From: Lachnospiraceae bacterium
Lineage (GTDB): Bacteria > Bacillota > Clostridia > Lachnospirales > Lachnospiraceae
Assembly (NCBI GenBank): GCA_022799355.1
Contig: JAAWOG010000003.1
Location: 38,755 to 102,754, forward strand
Length of the DNA stretch: 64,000 nt
Direction: 5' to 3'
A program made the position numbers and the translations under genes. Positions within the stretch are counted from its first letter, which is position 1. Each line of letters opens with the position of its first letter. This document shows, piece after piece, positions 53,957-63,056 of this stretch. A model generated the notes under the pieces. That model saw only the letters and a program-made list of their open reading frames with translations, ran no database searches and was not told where the DNA came from.

Positions 53957-54631
53957 TCAGCCTGTCGTATCAAACCTGCTGCCCGCAACCGGCACGATCT
54001 TTTCCTCTATGGAATCCCAGTTCACACCACGGATCTTTTCCAACAACTCCTCCGGCGTCTGTGCTTTCACAAAGGCCTGTTTCACCCGGTTATAACCGCT
54101 GGTGCTTTCTGGCTGTTTTGTATCTTTCTTTGCTTCCTTCGCCTCATCCAGGCGCTCTTTCTGCCGCTCAGCCATCTTTTCCAGAGAAGCAAACAGCGTT
54201 GTGCTGCCATCCTTTCCAAAGGTGACTCCCATATTTTTCACTTCTTCCCCGGACTCCTCAAGCTGCGTTTTCATATAGGCAAGCTGATTTCTGGCTCCCT
54301 CGATCTTATCCATGTAATCCTTTTTCACGGAGTTATCCTTCGCCATCTCCTCGAGCTCTTCCGCGCCGATCAGGACACTATACTCCTTCGTTCCGCGGGA
54401 AAGCTGCGCCGCGGCATCCTCCTCGGATTCAAAATTGCCTACGATAAAATCCATATTGCCATATTTCTGCTGCAGCTCTTTCAGCATATTCTTCGCTTCC
54501 CTGCTCAGTTCCACAGGTTTTGATGCCGTTTCATTTGCTTTTCCGGTACTCCGGCTTCCCTTGGACTTAAGCTGCGTATCATAGTTCCGGTAACCATTCA
54601 CATACGCGTCGTAATTTCCTACTTTGTTCAT
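53957..54631 (-). CDS. DUF6033 family protein
   Basis: Soluble, highly charged protein of 224 aa from the ATG of MNKVGNYDAYVNGY (GGAGGGCGG upstream). The block ELSREAKNMLKELQQKYGNMDFIVGNF followed by RGTKEYSVLIGAEELEEMAKD is what I recognise as DUF6033, common in Lachnospiraceae. The C-terminal part is rich in Lys/Glu. Function unknown. It has its own promoter (TATAAT at 54705-54710 on the minus strand) and terminator. Confidence 0.8.
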   Translation of the reverse strand: MNKVGNYDAYVNGYRNYDTQLKSKGSRSTGKANETASKPVELSREAKNMLKELQQKYGNMDFIVGNFESEEDAAAQLSRGTKEYSVLIGAEELEEMAKDNSVKKDYMDKIEGARNQLAYMKTQLEESGEEVKNMGVTFGKDGSTTLFASLEKMAERQKERLDEAKEAKKDTKQPESTSGYNRVKQAFVKAQTPEELLEKIRGVNWDSIEEKIVPVAGSRFDTTG

Positions 54632-54704
54632 CGTTCCGCCCTCCATAGCTTCCATAGTAAATCCGTTTACCGCCGCCATGTTCCAAAATGACGGCTTCTC
54701 AAAT

Positions 54705-54710
54705 ATTATA
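54705..54710 (-). promoter_or_regulatory. -10 box upstream of the DUF6033 gene
   Basis: Minus strand CCGATATAATATTTG supplies TATAAT about 75 bp before the start codon. No good -35 box is visible. Confidence 0.45.
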
Positions 54711-54758
54711 TCGGATCATTTTCCCAATGGATTAGGCTTTTACAAAAAAACTTACCGC

Positions 54759-54787
54759 TTTCTTTGCTTCGGCTAATATGTTACAAT
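54759..54787 (+). promoter_or_regulatory. Possible promoter of the GT-C membrane protein genes
   Basis: TTTCTT, 17-bp spacer, TGTTACAAT (extended -10), 32 bp before the ATG at 54819. The -35 box is weak. Confidence 0.45.
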
Positions 54788-54818
54788 ACCATTAATACTC
54801 ACCCGGAGCGTATTTTGT

Positions 54819-56360
54819 ATGCAGAGAATTTACACCCTATGTATCCGTTTTTTGCAAATTTCATCCCTGATTCTCTTCGGTATCCTGGCTGCGGCCGCTT
54901 TTTTTCTGACCGCCTATGTGGAAAATGCCTATGAGATCGTTATCCGGTTAGAATGGGACAACCTTCTTCTTAACCTGTTGTTTTTATGCTGTTTTTTCCT
55001 GCTCCTTACGTGTCTTGGCCGACCGTTTTTACGCAAAAGGCGCGGCAGTGTGATTCTGCTTGTCCTTACCTGCCTCTGGATCTTTGGCGCCTCCCTTCTG
55101 TGGACATATTTTTCCAAAAGCGGTCCCGCTTCCGACTGCGGTTCCGTTTATTATGCCGCAAAGCGCTTTGCCGTAAATGATTTCAGCGCCATCTCCTACC
55201 GGGATTCCTATTTTTCCGTCTATCCTTTTCAGCTTGGGCTGGCATTTTTCTATGAACTCATTTTCCGCTTTGCCCGCAGTGATAACTTTCATATTTTACA
55301 GGGCGTCAACGCCCTCTGTCTGGTTGTCTGCGTCATCTCACAGTACCATCTCTGCGGGAGATTTTTCAGGGAGAAGGCAGCGCAGATCTATACCCTGCTC
55401 CTTACCGCTCTGTGCCTTCCTCTCATTATGTATGGTTCCTTTATCTACGGAGAAGTCCCGTCTTTCGCCTTTTTGCTGTTTGGCACATGGATGCTGCTGC
55501 TTTTTCTGGACGGAACCAAAACGGTACTCTGCGGTACCCTTGCGCTGCTCTCCTTAACCTGCGGCGTACTGGTGCGGAAAAATTCCCTTGTCTTTATGAT
55601 CGCTCTGGGAATCATACTGGTGCTGTGGCTGATCAGAAACCGGACCGCCCTTTCTTCCCGAAAGCTGGCGGCATATCTGGCATATTTTGTTCTGCTGTTC
55701 GCCCTCTCCGTCAGTATCCTTCCCCTGATACAAACCCTCTACGCCAGGCGCTCCGGCGAGCAGATCAATCCCGGTATCCCTTCGAGCACCTATCTTGCCA
55801 TGGGGCTGATGGAGACGGAAGCCGGCCCCGGACATTACAGCGGTTACAATTTTAACACCTTCACGGTGGATGCCTACTACGATGCCGAAACCGCCTCCCT
55901 GATCGGATGGCGTGACTATCAGGAACGGCTCTCTTACTTTGTATCCCATCCCGGCTATGCGCTCGCGTTTTTAGGGAAAAAGTTCTGTATACAATGGCTC
56001 AACACCGGCTGGTCCATCTTTGACTCGACCTATGTCGCCTTCGGGGAGAGGCTTCCTGTTATCGAAAGCTGTTTTTCAGGTCCCCTTTATGGCGTGCTGA
56101 AAGATTATATGACAAATTATCAGATGCTGCTGTATCTGCTCTGCGCCCTGTGCGCCTTTGCACTTTTCCGCAGTAAAAAAGAGGATAGCCCCTTTCTCTA
56201 CCTGTTCCCCCTCACGGCATTCGGCGGCGCCCTCCTCTTTCTTGTATGGGAAGCCAGCGGCAGATATGTACTGCCTTACGCCGTATTTATGCTGCCCCTT
56301 GGCGGATACGGGATGCAATGGCTTGAAAACAACAGGAAAAATCATCATAATAAAGGATAG
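54819..56360 (+). CDS. Polytopic membrane glycosyltransferase-like protein (GT-C/GT39 type)
   Basis: Membrane protein of 513 aa with about eleven to twelve hydrophobic segments. A loop near residues 100-130 carries acidic and aromatic residues (SGPASDCGSVYYAAKRF), as expected for the catalytic extracytoplasmic loop of GT-C enzymes that use a lipid-linked sugar donor. A C-terminal ASGRYVLPYAVFMLPL matches the end of such proteins. The donor and acceptor are unknown. The next gene begins 3 bp after its stop, so they form an operon. Confidence 0.75.
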   Translation: MQRIYTLCIRFLQISSLILFGILAAAAFFLTAYVENAYEIVIRLEWDNLLLNLLFLCCFFLLLTCLGRPFLRKRRGSVILLVLTCLWIFGASLLWTYFSKSGPASDCGSVYYAAKRFAVNDFSAISYRDSYFSVYPFQLGLAFFYELIFRFARSDNFHILQGVNALCLVVCVISQYHLCGRFFREKAAQIYTLLLTALCLPLIMYGSFIYGEVPSFAFLLFGTWMLLLFLDGTKTVLCGTLALLSLTCGVLVRKNSLVFMIALGIILVLWLIRNRTALSSRKLAAYLAYFVLLFALSVSILPLIQTLYARRSGEQINPGIPSSTYLAMGLMETEAGPGHYSGYNFNTFTVDAYYDAETASLIGWRDYQERLSYFVSHPGYALAFLGKKFCIQWLNTGWSIFDSTYVAFGERLPVIESCFSGPLYGVLKDYMTNYQMLLYLLCALCAFALFRSKKEDSPFLYLFPLTAFGGALLFLVWEASGRYVLPYAVFMLPLGGYGMQWLENNRKNHHNKG

Positions 56361-56363
56361 AAC

Positions 56364-58232
56364 ATGAACATTCAATTAAAAACGCTTTTTTCCGCAAAAA
56401 CAAAAAATACTTCTCAAAAAAAGCTTGAATCCCGGGTGATCGGCATCTTTTCGGTCCTCATCGTGCTGCTGTTATTCTGTTATTTCCGCAGCCTCTCCCC
56501 TTTCATCTATCAGACAAACGATGATCTGTTTTTAAAGATGATCGTTTCCGGGGAGATGACCGGCACCCCCGAAAGTCGTATGTTCTACCTTTCCTATCCT
56601 GTGGGACTGTTTCTCTCAGCCCTTTACGGAATATCCGTACAATTTCCCTGGTATGGGCTGCTGTTTTGTTTCACCATCGGACTCGTCATGGCGACCATAC
56701 TGAACGCCATGCTGCAATCAGAAAAGAGCCTTCCGGTAAGGCTTCTCACGGTTTTATTATTCTGCCTTTTCAGTTACGGTTTCCTGTTTCTGCACATCGC
56801 GGAACTGCAGTTCACTACCGTAACGGCTATGGCGGGCTGCGGGGCCCTCTTCCTTTTTATGCTGTCCTCTCCCGCCGATTCCCTGCGGGAGACACTAAAA
56901 AACAACCTGGGATTTCTGCTGTTCTCGGCTTACGGCTTCTGTTTCCGGGGACAGGCATTTATCATGTTTTTCCCCATGATCGGCATGATCGGGCTCGGAA
57001 AATATCTGGATGCAGGCAAGGGCACCTCTCTTTTTCATTTCAATAAAAAGAGAAAAAACCTGTTGGCTCTCGCCGGAATCTTTCTCGCTGTCATAGGTTC
57101 TCTTTTTCTGCTTGAAAAACTGGCGTACCAGCGGGAGGACTGGCGTATCTTTTCCGCCTACACAGAAGCCAGCGAAGCGGTTTACGACTACGAAGGCTAT
57201 CCCGATTATGACACCCATAAAGAGACTTACCGGGAACTCGGCATCAGCCCCTCCTCCCATGAAGCCGCAGCCCATTATTACAGCATCGCATTAGAGCCCG
57301 GCATTAACCAAAAGACTATGGAAACACTTGCCGCCATTGTGGAGCAGGAGCGAAAACTCTCTTTGTTGGAACTTCCTAACAAACTGGGGGAAATGGCCGC
57401 CTTCTTCCTTGACCGGCATCTCTCCTATACGGACAGGCCCTTAAGCCTCCTCGTCTACTGTCTCTATATCCTGTTTTTTCTCTGCGGGATTGTGTCCCGA
57501 AAGCCAAAAGTTCTGCGGGATATCCTGTTCCTTGGCTTTGCCCGCATGGTCATCTGGACATACCTGATCTTCTACGGCAGGCTTCCCTCGCGGGTGTCGC
57601 AGTCGGTCTATCTGGCGGAACTGGTGATCCTGCTTGCCATCGCCTTCGGCAACAGGATATGGACAGCTTCGGAGACCGATGATGCCAACGAAGTGAAAAA
57701 GACCGGTATTTCCCGCAGACGGATCTGCCCGGTATGCTGGACCTTTTCCGTTGTGCTCCTTACTGTTGTCTGTCTGCGCTTTGGTTTTCCGAAAGCGAAG
57801 GCCGCAGCCTGGGAGGCTTCCTCACGCCTTACGTTTTCTCAGTCTTTTGCGGATATGAGAAATTATTTTCATGCTCATCCGGACAACCTGTATTATCTGG
57901 ATATGAACTCTTTCGGCTCCTTCACGGAAGACGGCCTGCAGCCTTCCACCGGAACATACGACAATTTCCTTTACCTGGGAAGCTGGATTCCCCACAGTCC
58001 GTGGTATGACGCCAAATTTGAGAGAGCACAGATAACCGATCCCGCCGCCGCATTGTATGAAGAGTCCAATGTCTTTGCCGTATTTATGAATACGGAAGGC
58101 ATCAGCTATGAATATCTGGAAGACTTCTATGCCGAAAACCATCCCGGTGTTACTCTCGAGATCGTGGAGACGGTAGATGTGGCAAACGATCTGCAATTTT
58201 TTATAATAAAAGGACATCGCGATCAGCCATGA
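56364..58232 (+). CDS. Polytopic membrane protein, paralogue A
   Basis: A 622-aa protein with about ten hydrophobic segments and a soluble C-terminal part. An early loop reads YQTNDDLFLKMIVSGEMTGTPESRM, with the acidic pair typical of GT-C catalytic loops, and the tail ends with NHPGVTLEIVETVD. It is clearly homologous along its length to the next gene. Its start codon lies 3 bp after the stop of the previous gene. A role in sugar modification of a cell-surface polymer is plausible but unproven. Confidence 0.75.
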   Translation: MNIQLKTLFSAKTKNTSQKKLESRVIGIFSVLIVLLLFCYFRSLSPFIYQTNDDLFLKMIVSGEMTGTPESRMFYLSYPVGLFLSALYGISVQFPWYGLLFCFTIGLVMATILNAMLQSEKSLPVRLLTVLLFCLFSYGFLFLHIAELQFTTVTAMAGCGALFLFMLSSPADSLRETLKNNLGFLLFSAYGFCFRGQAFIMFFPMIGMIGLGKYLDAGKGTSLFHFNKKRKNLLALAGIFLAVIGSLFLLEKLAYQREDWRIFSAYTEASEAVYDYEGYPDYDTHKETYRELGISPSSHEAAAHYYSIALEPGINQKTMETLAAIVEQERKLSLLELPNKLGEMAAFFLDRHLSYTDRPLSLLVYCLYILFFLCGIVSRKPKVLRDILFLGFARMVIWTYLIFYGRLPSRVSQSVYLAELVILLAIAFGNRIWTASETDDANEVKKTGISRRRICPVCWTFSVVLLTVVCLRFGFPKAKAAAWEASSRLTFSQSFADMRNYFHAHPDNLYYLDMNSFGSFTEDGLQPSTGTYDNFLYLGSWIPHSPWYDAKFERAQITDPAAALYEESNVFAVFMNTEGISYEYLEDFYAENHPGVTLEIVETVDVANDLQFFIIKGHRDQP

Positions 58233-58304
58233 CAGGCAGGAACAAAATCACCGCACACCAGTAGTGGTACCAGCGGTTTCAGCATATAAAAGGACAATTT
58301 CCGC

Positions 58305-60320
58305 ATGAAAACAGGCACATTTTTTCAAAAAACATCCCAATATAATACCGAAAGGCAGCATGACAGCGGCAGACGGGAACATTACATTTTGGCAGCGGTC
58401 TCCGTCCTTGTTATCTTTTTGCTGTTTGTTTTTTTCCGTCTGCTTTCTCCGTTTGTCTATGAGACAAACGATGATCTGTTTTTAAGAATGATCGCTTCAG
58501 GAGAGATGACCGGTGTGCCGGAGGCTCACCTTCACTTTATCTCCTATCCTGCCGGACTGCTTCTCTCCCTGCTTTACAGACTGTTTCCGTCCATTCCCTG
58601 GTATGGGGTGTTTTTATGTCTTCCCTTTTTGCTGACAGAAATCTTTGTGCTCTCTTTTCTTGTCAGGCAGATAAGATCTCTGCCCGCCCGCTGCGTTGCC
58701 GTGATCCTGTTTGGCATTTTAAACTTCGCTTTTCTGTTTCCGCATATCGCCTCGCTCCAGTTTACCACCTCCGCAGGTGCTGCCGCCGCCGGCGCGCTGT
58801 TTTTGTTCTTTGTCTCTTCCGCCTCCCTCTCCTTTCGGGAAACTTTGAAAAACCATGCCGCTTTTTTCCTGCTTGCTGCCCTTACTTTCTGCATTCGGGA
58901 CCAGGTGCTGTATATGAACTTTCCTTTTATGGGTATGATATGGCTGGCAAAATATCTGGATGCCCGCCAGTTCTCTGATCCTTCCATGCCGGCTAAGAGA
59001 ACGGTATCCATTCCCCTTTTCCATCCAAACGCTCAGCAGAAAAATCTTCTGAAATCAGGGGGACTCTTTCTTGTCATGATCGCCTCTTTTATTCTGGTTG
59101 AAAAACTGGCGTATCACACCGACAACTGGTCCTCTTTTCGCTCCTACAGTGCCGCCCGGGCTTCCATCTACGACTACGAAGGCTACCCCGACTATGACGC
59201 TCACGAAACCCTCTACCGGGAACTCGGCATCAGCCGCTCCTCCTACGAAGGCGCAGCCCACCGTTACAGCCTGCTTTTGGAACCTGCCATCAACAGACAC
59301 AGCATGGAGGTTCTGGAATCCGTCTCAGCCCAAAGCCGCCACATATCCTCTGGGCAGTTGTCCGATAAACTGCAGGAAATGGCCGCCTTCTTTTGTGAGC
59401 GCCATCTCTCGGACGCTGACAAACCGCTGAACCTGCTTGTATACCGCTGTTATCTGTTATTTGTCATCTGCGCCCTGCTCTCGGGAAACCGAAGAGCACT
59501 CCGGGATATCCTGTTTATCCTGTTTGCCCGCATGGTGGTCTGGTCCTACCTCGTCTATCACGGCAGGCTCCCGATCCGCGTTTCCCAGGCGGTCTATCTG
59601 GCGGAACTGGCTGCTTTATTTGCCATCGCTTTCGGATACCGGTTATGGCTGCTGCACGACCACTCCCGCAAAGCAGATTTCTCTGCTGCCGATGTACCCG
59701 AAACTTCCCTGATTCCGGCGGCTACATCAGCCCGGACGAAGGACATGGATACTGCCCGGGAAAACAGTACCGCCCCATGCCCTCTCCATACTTCACCGCG
59801 GCAAACGCTATGCTATGGCGCATGGGCTCTGTGTGTCCTTCTTATCCTGTACACCTGTATACGCTCCGGTATACCGAACGCTGAAAAAACTGCAGAGGAG
59901 TCGAGTGCCCGCCTGCAGTTTTCCGAATCTTTCGTATATATGAATAACTATTTTGCCGCCCATCCCGACCGTTTTTATTATCTGGACACAAACTCTTTTG
60001 CTTATTTCACGGAAGATGCTCTGACCGCGCCCGGGCAGGAATACGGCAATTATCTTTTTATGGGCGGCTGGGCTGCAAAAAGCCCATGGTATGAGAAAAA
60101 ACTGACGGCCAAAGGTATTTCGGATCCCGCCGCGGCTCTGTATGAGAACCCTTCCGTCTATGCCGTCTTTATGAATACCGGGGAGACAAACTATGATTAT
60201 CTGAACCAATTTTACGCCGAAAATCACCCCGGCGTCACACTGGAAGTTACGGAGACAGTTGATGCCGGAGGAGGCTTATCCTTCCTTGTCCTGAAAGGAT
60301 ATCTGAAAGAAACGCCTTAA
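58305..60320 (+). CDS. Polytopic membrane protein, paralogue B
   Basis: A 671-aa paralogue of the preceding protein: the loop YETNDDLFLRMIASGEMTGVPEAH, the central YDYEGYPDYDAHETLYRELGIS, and the tail NHPGVTLEVTETVD correspond closely. It differs by inserts, including a Ser/Ala/Thr-rich cytoplasmic loop of about 45 residues (residues 465-510). The pair arose by tandem duplication and then diverged. Its last 45 bp overlap the end of the convergent precorrin-2 dehydrogenase gene. Confidence 0.75.
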   Translation: MKTGTFFQKTSQYNTERQHDSGRREHYILAAVSVLVIFLLFVFFRLLSPFVYETNDDLFLRMIASGEMTGVPEAHLHFISYPAGLLLSLLYRLFPSIPWYGVFLCLPFLLTEIFVLSFLVRQIRSLPARCVAVILFGILNFAFLFPHIASLQFTTSAGAAAAGALFLFFVSSASLSFRETLKNHAAFFLLAALTFCIRDQVLYMNFPFMGMIWLAKYLDARQFSDPSMPAKRTVSIPLFHPNAQQKNLLKSGGLFLVMIASFILVEKLAYHTDNWSSFRSYSAARASIYDYEGYPDYDAHETLYRELGISRSSYEGAAHRYSLLLEPAINRHSMEVLESVSAQSRHISSGQLSDKLQEMAAFFCERHLSDADKPLNLLVYRCYLLFVICALLSGNRRALRDILFILFARMVVWSYLVYHGRLPIRVSQAVYLAELAALFAIAFGYRLWLLHDHSRKADFSAADVPETSLIPAATSARTKDMDTARENSTAPCPLHTSPRQTLCYGAWALCVLLILYTCIRSGIPNAEKTAEESSARLQFSESFVYMNNYFAAHPDRFYYLDTNSFAYFTEDALTAPGQEYGNYLFMGGWAAKSPWYEKKLTAKGISDPAAALYENPSVYAVFMNTGETNYDYLNQFYAENHPGVTLEVTETVDAGGGLSFLVLKGYLKETP

Positions 60321-60767
60321 TTTCCCGCAGACCTCCGCCACCTTTCCGTGGTCCTCTCCGCCCGAGCTGACGCCGATCGTAAGCCCCTCTTCCCGCAGGA
60401 TGGCAGGGAAAAAGAAATCACAGTCCTCCTTGCAGGATGCGTTATTGACAGGAATGTTCCCCGCTCTGCAAAGTTCTGTTATCCGATGATTAAGCGCAGT
60501 ATCATCGGTTGCCGCAAGCGCCAGATCCATCCCCTCCAGGTCACACTCCTCAAACTTTTTCCTGTGGTAGATAAGATCCCTGCCGTTTTCTCCCTGCATC
60601 AATTTTATCATTTCCCCGGAACATTCCGGCGCCGTGACAAACAGCTTCGCCCCAAACGAAAGCAGAACACCCGCGCGTCTTGCCGCTATTTTTCCGGCTC
60701 CGGCTATGAAAATCCGCTTTCCCTCCAGAGACAGGAAAAGCGGAAAATATTCTTTATTCTTTTTCAT
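60276..60767 (-). CDS. Precorrin-2 dehydrogenase / ferrochelatase-like protein (CysG N-terminal, Met8 type)
   Basis: NAD-dependent enzyme of siroheme synthesis. The sequence starts MKKNKEYFPLFLSLEGKRIFIAGAGKIAARRAG, a Rossmann fold with GAGKIAARRA, followed by LALAATDDTALNHRI and NNASCKEDCDFFFPAI, as in CysG-N and Met8. With the start at 60767 it is about 163 aa; the track's start at 60815 overlaps the DegV gene more deeply. It lacks the C-terminal SAM-dependent methylase of full CysG, and no other tetrapyrrole gene is visible here. Its 3' end overlaps the membrane protein gene on the other strand. Confidence 0.9.
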   Translation of the reverse strand: MKKNKEYFPLFLSLEGKRIFIAGAGKIAARRAGVLLSFGAKLFVTAPECSGEMIKLMQGENGRDLIYHRKKFEECDLEGMDLALAATDDTALNHRITELCRAGNIPVNNASCKEDCDFFFPAILREEGLTIGVSSGGEDHGKVAEVCGKLRRFFQISFQDKEG

Positions 60768-60783
60768 TTTTTGATCTGCCCTG

Positions 60784-61659
60784 TCATGATCTTCTTCCGA
60801 AATGCACCACCGCACACATCCCCGGCCCCGTGTGGGCGCCGATAATCGGGCTCAGCATCATCTTTGCCACACTGCACTTCGGATTGATCTCCTTCACCTT
60901 TTCTTCCAGATAATCCGCATTGTCCCGGCTGTCCGCATGGAGAATATATACCCTCTCCCCCGGCTCCTTATCGCTGGCAACAGCATAGTATTCCACCAAA
61001 GAATTCAGCGCCCGTTTTGTCCCCCTCGCCTTCGCAAAATTTTTCAGCGTGCCGTCCTCCTCGATCTTCAAAACAGGTTTGATATTCAGAGCCGAGCCCA
61101 CCACGGCCGTCGCCGCGGACACTCTGCCACCCCTCTTTAAATACATCAGATCCTCCACCATAAACCAGTGGCAGACTTTCAGCCTGTTCTCCTCCAGCCA
61201 TTTCCCGTTTTCCGAAACAGTCATGCCCTGTTCCCGGTTCAGAGCCGCCGCTTCCAGCAAAAGCCCCATCCCGCCGGTAGCCGCAAGGGAATCCACACAA
61301 ACAATCTTCCTCCCGGGAAATTTTTCTCCAAGCTGGCTTGCCGCAAGGCAGGAAGACTGATAGGTGCTGGACAATCCGCTTGAGAGAGACAGATATAAAA
61401 TATCCTTTCCCTCCTCCAGCACCGGTGTAAAAATATCCATATAGATCTGCGGAGATATCTGGGATGTCCTTGTCAGATCCCCGCCTCTCTGTCCGTCGTA
61501 AAACCGTTTTAAAATTTCTTCCGCCTCTATTCCCTCGCAGACTCTGTCCTCATCCCCCAGCGAATACCGCATGGAGATAAACCGGATATCTTTCTCCTTT
61601 GCGTAATCAGCGGGAATGTCCGCCGAAATATCCGAAAAAATCACATATGACTGTTCCAT
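60784..61659 (-). CDS. DegV family fatty-acid-binding protein
   Basis: A 291-aa protein of the DegV/FakB fold, which binds a fatty acid for kinase FakA in other Firmicutes. Features are YVIFSDISADIPADYA, TRTSQISPQIY and YLSLSSGLSSTYQSS, then GGMGLLLEAA, MYLKRGGRVS, KPVLKIEEDG, and a C-terminal GAHTGPGMCAVVHFG. Several paralogues are usual in clostridial genomes. Its association with the following aldehyde dehydrogenase gene (15-bp gap) suggests one transcript, but the metabolic link is not clear. Confidence 0.93.
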   Translation of the reverse strand: MEQSYVIFSDISADIPADYAKEKDIRFISMRYSLGDEDRVCEGIEAEEILKRFYDGQRGGDLTRTSQISPQIYMDIFTPVLEEGKDILYLSLSSGLSSTYQSSCLAASQLGEKFPGRKIVCVDSLAATGGMGLLLEAAALNREQGMTVSENGKWLEENRLKVCHWFMVEDLMYLKRGGRVSAATAVVGSALNIKPVLKIEEDGTLKNFAKARGTKRALNSLVEYYAVASDKEPGERVYILHADSRDNADYLEEKVKEINPKCSVAKMMLSPIIGAHTGPGMCAVVHFGRRS

Positions 61660-61674
61660 ATCTGTTCCCCTCCA

Positions 61675-63054
61675 TCATTTTACAAACATTCTGATCATTT
61701 TGTCCTTCCACGCCGTATAAGGCTGATACCGCATGGGCAGATCCGGAAATGTCTTTTTATCTACAATGCTCTTTCTGTGCGTAAACGTCTCAAAACCATG
61801 CTTTCCATGATAAGATCCCATACCGCTCTCACCTACGCCGCCAAAGCCCATCGCACTTGTGGCAAGATGGATCAGTGTATCATTGATACAGCCGCCCCCG
61901 AACGAAACTCTTTCCTTTACATATTCGATATTCCTTCTGCACGATGAAAACATATACAGCGCAAGAGGACAGGGCATGGAACGGATCCTGCGCACCGCAT
62001 CCTCCAAAGATACATAGGAAAGCACGGGCAGCACCGGGCCGAATATTTCCTCTCCCATCACTGCATCCTCCCAGTTTACGTCATCCATCACCACCGGCGC
62101 GATCCGCAGTGTATCAACGTCTCTCTCCCCGCCGAATATGACCTTCTTCTCTTCCGTCAACCCGCAGAGACGCTCAAAATGTTTCCGGTTGACGATTTTC
62201 CCGTAATTTTCATTCTTCAAAGGCTCCCTGCCGTACTGAAGCTCTATCTGCTTTTTCAATTCCTTCAAAAGCGCGGGCTTTACCGCCTTATCACAATAAA
62301 TATAATCCGGTGCAACACAGGTCTGTCCGCAGTTTAAGAATTTGCCGAAAACAATCCGCTTTGCCGCCAGTGGGATATTGGCTGTCCCGTCCACGATACA
62401 GGGACTTTTTCCTCCCAGTTCCAGCGTGACCGGTGTCAGATGCTCTGCCGCATGGCGCATCACTTCCCGCCCCACACTCTTTCCGCCGGTAAAGAAAATA
62501 TAGTCAAACTTCATTTCCAGAAGAGACCTGTTCTCCGCCCTTCCGCCGTTCACCACCGCCACAAACTTTGCCGGAAAGCAGCTCTCTATCAGCTCTGTCA
62601 TAACCTCCGCCGTATAAGGCGCATAGGCGCTGGGCTTTAAAACCGCCGTATTCCCCGCCGCGATGGCATCTGTCAGAGGTTCGATGGTCAGTAAAAACGG
62701 ATAATTCCACGGACTCATAATCAGCACACAGCCATACGGCGAAGGCTTTTCAAAACTCCTAGATACATATTGCGCAAGAGGCGTCGGCACCCGCCTTTCT
62801 CTCGCAAATCTGTCCACATGACGCAGCATATATGTGATCTCACTCTTAACCAGCCCGATCTCGCACATATAACTTTCGGAACTGCTCTTTCCCAGATCCT
62901 TTTTCAGCGCCGCACAAAGCCGTTTTTCCCTTTCCTCTATCCCGGCATACAACTTTCGGAGCGCCGCTTTTCTGGCAGAGACCGGCAGTGTCTGTCCTGT
63001 CTCAAAATACGCCCGCTGTCTTTGTAAAATTTCCTCTATTACCCGTTTTTCCAT
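61675..63054 (-). CDS. NAD(P)-dependent aldehyde dehydrogenase
   Basis: A 459-aa aldehyde dehydrogenase of the fatty/aryl-aldehyde (ALDH3-like) branch: short, with no N-terminal extension. The cofactor-binding WNYPFLLTIEPLTDAIAAGN, catalytic Glu in LELGGKSPC and nucleophile Cys in NCGQTCVAPD are present. The C-terminal FGGVGESGMGSYHGKHGFETFTH and a hydrophobic/basic tail (DKMIRMFVK) also fit ALDH3. It follows the alcohol dehydrogenase gene after 2 bp, so the pair probably interconverts an alcohol, aldehyde and acid. Confidence 0.94.
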   Translation of the reverse strand: MEKRVIEEILQRQRAYFETGQTLPVSARKAALRKLYAGIEEREKRLCAALKKDLGKSSSESYMCEIGLVKSEITYMLRHVDRFARERRVPTPLAQYVSRSFEKPSPYGCVLIMSPWNYPFLLTIEPLTDAIAAGNTAVLKPSAYAPYTAEVMTELIESCFPAKFVAVVNGGRAENRSLLEMKFDYIFFTGGKSVGREVMRHAAEHLTPVTLELGGKSPCIVDGTANIPLAAKRIVFGKFLNCGQTCVAPDYIYCDKAVKPALLKELKKQIELQYGREPLKNENYGKIVNRKHFERLCGLTEEKKVIFGGERDVDTLRIAPVVMDDVNWEDAVMGEEIFGPVLPVLSYVSLEDAVRRIRSMPCPLALYMFSSCRRNIEYVKERVSFGGGCINDTLIHLATSAMGFGGVGESGMGSYHGKHGFETFTHRKSIVDKKTFPDLPMRYQPYTAWKDKMIRMFVK

Positions 63055-63056
63055 CT

